Part shown: positions 60,289 through 64,000 of the stretch, piece after piece
How the letters are laid out: each line of letters starts with the position of its first letter
Position numbering within the stretch: the first letter of the stretch is position 1
Source of the DNA: Mangrovibacter phragmitis
Lineage (GTDB): Bacteria; Pseudomonadota; Gammaproteobacteria; Enterobacterales; Enterobacteriaceae
DNA: 64,000 bases
Direction: 5' to 3'
Assembly: GCF_001655675.1 (NCBI RefSeq)
Contig: NZ_LYRP01000001.1
Coordinates: 1,116,001 to 1,180,000, forward strand
Notes under the pieces: generated by a model
Database searches by the model: none
Seen by the model: only the letters and a program-made list of their open reading frames with translations
Told to the model about the DNA's origin: nothing
Translations under genes and position numbers: made by a program

Positions 60289-61509
60289 TTATTTGCTGTA
60301 TTTACGCATTACCAGTGTGGCGTTGGTGCCGCCGAACCCGAAGCTGTTGGACATCACTGTTGTCAGGTCACGTTCAGTCGGTTCAGTAACGATATTCATG
60401 CCTTCAGCCAGCGGATCACGCTCGTCAATGTTAATGCTTGGCGCGATAAAACCGTGTTCCAGCATCAGCAGGCTGTAAATTGCTTCCTGAACCCCGGCAG
60501 CACCCAGTGAGTGGCCGGTCATGGCCTTAGTTGCAGATAGCGCTGGCGTATTTTCGCCAAACACTTCACGGATCGCACCCAGTTCTTTTACATCACCCAC
60601 TGGTGTAGACGTACCATGAGTATTCAGGTAATCGACAGGTGTATCCAGACCTTCCATTGCCATTCTCATGCAACGCGCGGCACCTTCACCAGAAGGCGCA
60701 ACCATATCTGCACCATCAGACGTTGCGCCATAACCAACGATTTCTGCATAAATATGAGCGCCACGAGCCAGAGCATGCTCCAGTTCTTCAACCACGACCA
60801 TGCCGCCGCCGCCAGCGATAACAAAGCCGTCGCGATGTGCGTCATAAGTACGGGAAGCTTTTTCCGGGGTTTCATTGTATTTGGTAGACAGCGCGCCCAT
60901 GGCATCAAACTCACAGGCCAGTTCCCAGCACAACTCTTCACCACCACCAGCGAACACGATATCTTGCTTACCAAGCTGAATTTGCTCAACCGCATTGCCA
61001 ATACAGTGTGCTGATGTTGCACAGGCGGAGCTGATAGAGTAGTTCACGCCATGAATTTTAAATGGCGTAGCCAGGCAGGCAGAAACACCTGAGGCCATAG
61101 CTTTGGTAACAACGTAGGGGCCAACAGCTTTCAGACCACGAGGGCTGCGCATGGCATCTGCGCCAAAGACCTGAAATTTTGGCGAACCGCCACCAGAACC
61201 GGCAATCAGCCCAACGCGTGGGTTGTTCTGGTAAACTTCGTCAGCCAGTTTGGCATCTTTAATTGCCTCATCCATGGACAAGTAAGCATAAACAGAGGCG
61301 TCACTCATAAAGCGAACGACTTTGCGATCGATTAAGCCTGTGGTATCCAGCTTGACATTACCCCATACGTGGCTACGCATACCGGAATCTTTCAGTTCTT
61401 GAGAGAAAGTGATCCCTGAGCGCCCTTCACGCAGAGATGCCAGGACTTCCTGCTGGTTATTACCGATGCTGGAAACGATACCCAGGCCAGTAATCACTGC
61501 ACGTTTCAT
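60289..61509 (-). CDS. fabB: Beta-ketoacyl-ACP synthase I
   Basis: Condensing enzyme of fatty acid elongation, essential for unsaturated fatty acids; 406 residues. The Cys-His-His triad is visible in [37 protein letters not shown] and [12 protein letters not shown]. The C-terminus [15 protein letters not shown] is typical. Divergent from mnmC. Confidence 0.98.
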   Translation of the reverse strand: MKRAVITGLGIVSSIGNNQQEVLASLREGRSGITFSQELKDSGMRSHVWGNVKLDTTGLIDRKVVRFMSDASVYAYLSMDEAIKDAKLADEVYQNNPRVGLIAGSGGGSPKFQVFGADAMRSPRGLKAVGPYVVTKAMASGVSACLATPFKIHGVNYSISSACATSAHCIGNAVEQIQLGKQDIVFAGGGEELCWELACEFDAMGALSTKYNETPEKASRTYDAHRDGFVIAGGGGMVVVEELEHALARGAHIYAEIVGYGATSDGADMVAPSGEGAARCMRMAMEGLDTPVDYLNTHGTSTPVGDVKELGAIREVFGENTPALSATKAMTGHSLGAAGVQEAIYSLLMLEHGFIAPSINIDERDPLAEGMNIVTEPTERDLTTVMSNSFGFGGTNATLVMRKYSK

Positions 61510-61666
61510 TCAATACCTCTTTCACTGCATATTTTAGATTTCGTGTCGCACAATAGCGTACAGTTGTACGCCGAACAAGTCCGATCAGCCATTTTGTGCA
61601 GATAATTTGCGCCAGCTCAGACTAACCCTTAAGATCGTGGCACCCCGTGTTATACGAGCAACTTAC

Positions 61667-63712
61667 GTGAAACAAAACTGCATACAAACTGCCACACTGG
61701 ACTTCAATGCTGAGGGTACACCTGTTTCCCGACAATTTGATGACGTCTACTTTTCAAATGACAATGGGCTGGAAGAAACCCGCTATGTTTTCCTTGATGG
61801 AAACAGGCTGAAAGACCGGTTTTTCAACCACCAGGAAAGCGTGTTTGTGGTGGCTGAAAGCGGTTTTGGGACCGGGCTGAATTTTCTGGCGTTATGGGAA
61901 CAATTCACCACCTTCCATACCGATAACCCGCAGGCAGCGCTACAGCGGTTGCACTTTATCAGTTTTGAAAAATTTCCGTTACGCCTGGATGACCTCACGA
62001 AAGCCCACCAGCAGTGGCCACAACTGGCTACATTCGCCACCCAATTGCAGGCGCAGTGGCCTGATGCGGTTGCCGGCTGCCACCGCCTGGTGCTGGATAA
62101 TGGGCGCGTAACTGTAGATTTGTGGTTTGGCGATATTAATACCAGCCTCACCCAACTTGACTGCACCCTGAATCAGCAAATTGACGCCTGGTTTCTGGAC
62201 GGTTTCGCCCCTTCGCGTAATCCAGACATGTGGAATCAGGCATTGTTTGACGGCATGGCTCGCCTGGCGAAACCTGGAGGGACCATGGCGACATTCACCT
62301 CCGCGGGTTTTGTTCGCCGTGGGTTACAGCAGGCTGGCTTTCAGGTTGAAAAACGTAAGGGGTTTGGCCGCAAGCGGGAAATGCTGACCGGTGTACTGGC
62401 TGAAGCCATCAGCACGCCACTCTCCACACCCTGGTATACCCGCCAGGCGGCAAGCTGCCGCGAGACGGCCATTATTGGTGGTGGTATTGCCAGTGCATTA
62501 TTAAGCCTCGCGTTATTGCGCCGTGGCTGGGATGTAACCCTGTATTGCGCCGATAGCGCGCCAGCACAAGGCGCATCAGGAAACCGCCAGGGTGCGCTTT
62601 ACCCATTGCTCAACCAACATGATCCGGCACTGGCCGCGTTTTTCCCTCACGCTTTTGGGTTCGCGCGACGGTTATATGACCGCCTGCCAGTGGCATTCGA
62701 CCACGACTGGTGTGGTGTCACTCAGTTAGCGTGGAATGATAAAAGCGCCGATAAACTGGCAAAAATGCTGGATATGCCACTGCCTGAAACACTGATTCAT
62801 GCAGTCAGTAAAGAAGCGATGCAGGCAACCTGCGGTGTGGAAACAGGGGTTTCTGGTATTTGCTTCCCGCAGGGCGGCTGGCTTTGCCCACAAACCCTGA
62901 CTCATCAGGTAATTGAGCTGGCTTGCCAGCAAGGCCTGAAAGTGCATTATAACCAGCAGGCTCTGAGTCTGAACCGTAGTGGCGCAGGCTGGGAAATTCA
63001 CTTTACCGGGGGCCAGACCACGCAGCATAGCAGTCTGGTACTGGCTAATGGACACAACATTACCCAATTTGAACAAACGGCTCATCTCCCTGCCTACCCG
63101 GTTGCAGGCCAGGTGAGCCATATCCCCACAACACCAGGGCTAGGCGCGCTGAAACAAGTTCTGTGTTATGACGGTTACCTGACACCGGTTGACTCTGCCC
63201 GCGGGCAACACTGTATTGGTGCCAGTTACCACCGGGGCCAGGCGGCGGCAAATTACAGCGAAGAAGACCAGGCTCAAAACCGGCAACGCCTGGTTGATTG
63301 CCTGCCACAGGCTCAATGGGCCAGGGAAGTCGACACCCGCGCAGGTGATGCCCGGTGTGGTGTGCGCTGTGCCACCCGTGATCATCTGCCTATGGTTGGG
63401 AATGTCCCGGATTACGCCGCGTTTATGGATGATTATGCCCAGAAGACCCCGGAAGAAATTGCCGCAACTCAGCGCCAGCTCCCCGTTCATCCGAACTTAT
63501 TTATGCTCGGTGCACTGGGTTCACGTGGGTTATGCAGCGCGCCTCTGGTGGCTGAAATGCTGGCAGCACAAATGAGTGCGGAACCATTACCGTCCGACCA
63601 GAAAACACTGGCAGCCATGACACCGTCCAGGTTATGGGTACGCAAGTGGCTGAAAGGCAGAAAAATAGAGAAGAAAACGCAAGGGTTATGCCCGGCCCTC
63701 AGGCCGGGTTGA
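61667..63712 (+). CDS. mnmC: Bifunctional tRNA mnm5s2U biosynthesis protein MnmC
   Basis: Makes 5-methylaminomethyl-2-thiouridine at tRNA position 34. The N-terminal SAM methyltransferase domain ([30 protein letters not shown]) is fused to a C-terminal FAD oxidase domain ([36 protein letters not shown]) that removes the carboxymethyl group. Length 681 residues from the GTG at 61667, which gives the family start [22 protein letters not shown]; the upstream open frame to 61607 is not conserved. The start choice is moderately sure. Confidence 0.94.
   Translation: MKQNCIQTATLDFNAEGTPVSRQFDDVYFSNDNGLEETRYVFLDGNRLKDRFFNHQESVFVVAESGFGTGLNFLALWEQFTTFHTDNPQAALQRLHFISFEKFPLRLDDLTKAHQQWPQLATFATQLQAQWPDAVAGCHRLVLDNGRVTVDLWFGDINTSLTQLDCTLNQQIDAWFLDGFAPSRNPDMWNQALFDGMARLAKPGGTMATFTSAGFVRRGLQQAGFQVEKRKGFGRKREMLTGVLAEAISTPLSTPWYTRQAASCRETAIIGGGIASALLSLALLRRGWDVTLYCADSAPAQGASGNRQGALYPLLNQHDPALAAFFPHAFGFARRLYDRLPVAFDHDWCGVTQLAWNDKSADKLAKMLDMPLPETLIHAVSKEAMQATCGVETGVSGICFPQGGWLCPQTLTHQVIELACQQGLKVHYNQQALSLNRSGAGWEIHFTGGQTTQHSSLVLANGHNITQFEQTAHLPAYPVAGQVSHIPTTPGLGALKQVLCYDGYLTPVDSARGQHCIGASYHRGQAAANYSEEDQAQNRQRLVDCLPQAQWAREVDTRAGDARCGVRCATRDHLPMVGNVPDYAAFMDDYAQKTPEEIAATQRQLPVHPNLFMLGALGSRGLCSAPLVAEMLAAQMSAEPLPSDQKTLAAMTPSRLWVRKWLKGRKIEKKTQGLCPALRPG
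63691..63708. terminator. Hairpin at the mnmC-yfcL junction
   Basis: CCCGGCC (63691-63697) pairs with GGCCGGG (63702-63708) inside the last codons of mnmC. The convergent yfcL stop lies 9 nt on. Possible bidirectional stop; T-runs are poor. Confidence 0.45.
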
Positions 63713-63717
63713 GTGGA

Positions 63718-63993
63718 TTATGCTTTGGCCTGGTTCCACAATTTGTCCCACATATCCAGAACCAGTACCTGGTCTGGTGGTGACAACTCCCCGGCGTTGA
63801 TGGCGGTTTCAAGGCTTTGCCCAACATGCTGGTATACCCGCTCGAAGGAGTGGTCATCGCCCTGCTCCACCTCGGCAATAGCCAGAGTCAGGTGCCCACG
63901 CAAATACCCGCTGGCAAACAATTCATCGTCAGAGGCATGCTCGACCATATCGTCAATTAAACCCAGAATGCGTGCTTCAAACGCTTCAATCAT
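63718..63993 (-). CDS. yfcL: YfcL family protein
   Basis: Small cytoplasmic protein of unknown function, 91 residues, nearly the E. coli YfcL sequence in its middle ([30 protein letters not shown]). Acidic and helical. It is convergent with mnmC, and the window ends 7 nt beyond its start. Confidence 0.94.
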   Translation of the reverse strand: MIEAFEARILGLIDDMVEHASDDELFASGYLRGHLTLAIAEVEQGDDHSFERVYQHVGQSLETAINAGELSPPDQVLVLDMWDKLWNQAKA

Positions 63994-64000
63994 CTTTCTC

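Overview
The window is chromosomal DNA from a member of the order Enterobacterales close to Escherichia/Salmonella. The gene order menF-elaA-nuoN...A-lrhA-alaA-yfbRSTUV-ackA-pta-...-yfcDEF-folX-yfcH-hisPMQJ-argT-purF-cvpA-dedD-folC-accD-dedA-truA-usg-pdxB-flk-...-fabB-mnmC-yfcL is that of E. coli K-12 around 51-53 min, and the proteins are recognisable along their full length. I do not name a genus. Several genes that E. coli has in this stretch are not here: elaB and rbn near elaA, yfcC, yfcG, rpnB/yfcI, ubiX between argT and purF, and yfcJ between flk and fabB.

Layout. 1-2111: 3' part of menF, an unknown 77-residue ORF and elaA, all on the minus strand. 2358-17408: the complete 13-gene nuo operon (respiratory complex I, fused nuoCD) on the minus strand. 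18012-25629: lrhA regulator, alaA aminotransferase, yfbR nucleotidase, the DASS transporter yfbS, hxpA, yfbU, yfbV. 25962-29396: ackA-pta overflow pathway. 29466-34845: a sugar cassette absent from E. coli K-12, made of a split transketolase, an ascorbate-type PTS (IIC, IIB, IIA) and a divergent LacI-family regulator with two perfect palindromic operators. 35032-38475: yfcD, yfcE, yfcF, folX, yfcH. 38526-42634: histidine and Lys/Arg/Orn ABC importer genes with two recognisable sigma-54 promoters. 43057-52181: purF-cvpA (PurR box), dedD-folC-accD-dedA-truA-usg-pdxB. 52302-53315: flk. 53458-59818: an accessory island replacing yfcJ, encoding a repeat-rich autotransporter, a TPR glycosyltransferase-like protein and a TPR sulfotransferase. 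60289-63993: fabB, mnmC, yfcL.

Three things deserve attention. (1) The island at 53458-59818 looks like a surface adhesin with its own glycosyltransferase and sulfotransferase, a combination I do not know as a described system. (2) A 133-bp palindromic element occurs twice (2167-2299 and 34871-35003). Each copy lies between two copies of the local transcription-terminator hairpin, and the hairpin sequence differs between loci, so the element appears to duplicate the terminator it inserts beside. (3) The PTS/split-transketolase cassette has no kinase, isomerase or dehydrogenase. This suggests that the phosphosugar made by the PTS is itself the transketolase donor.
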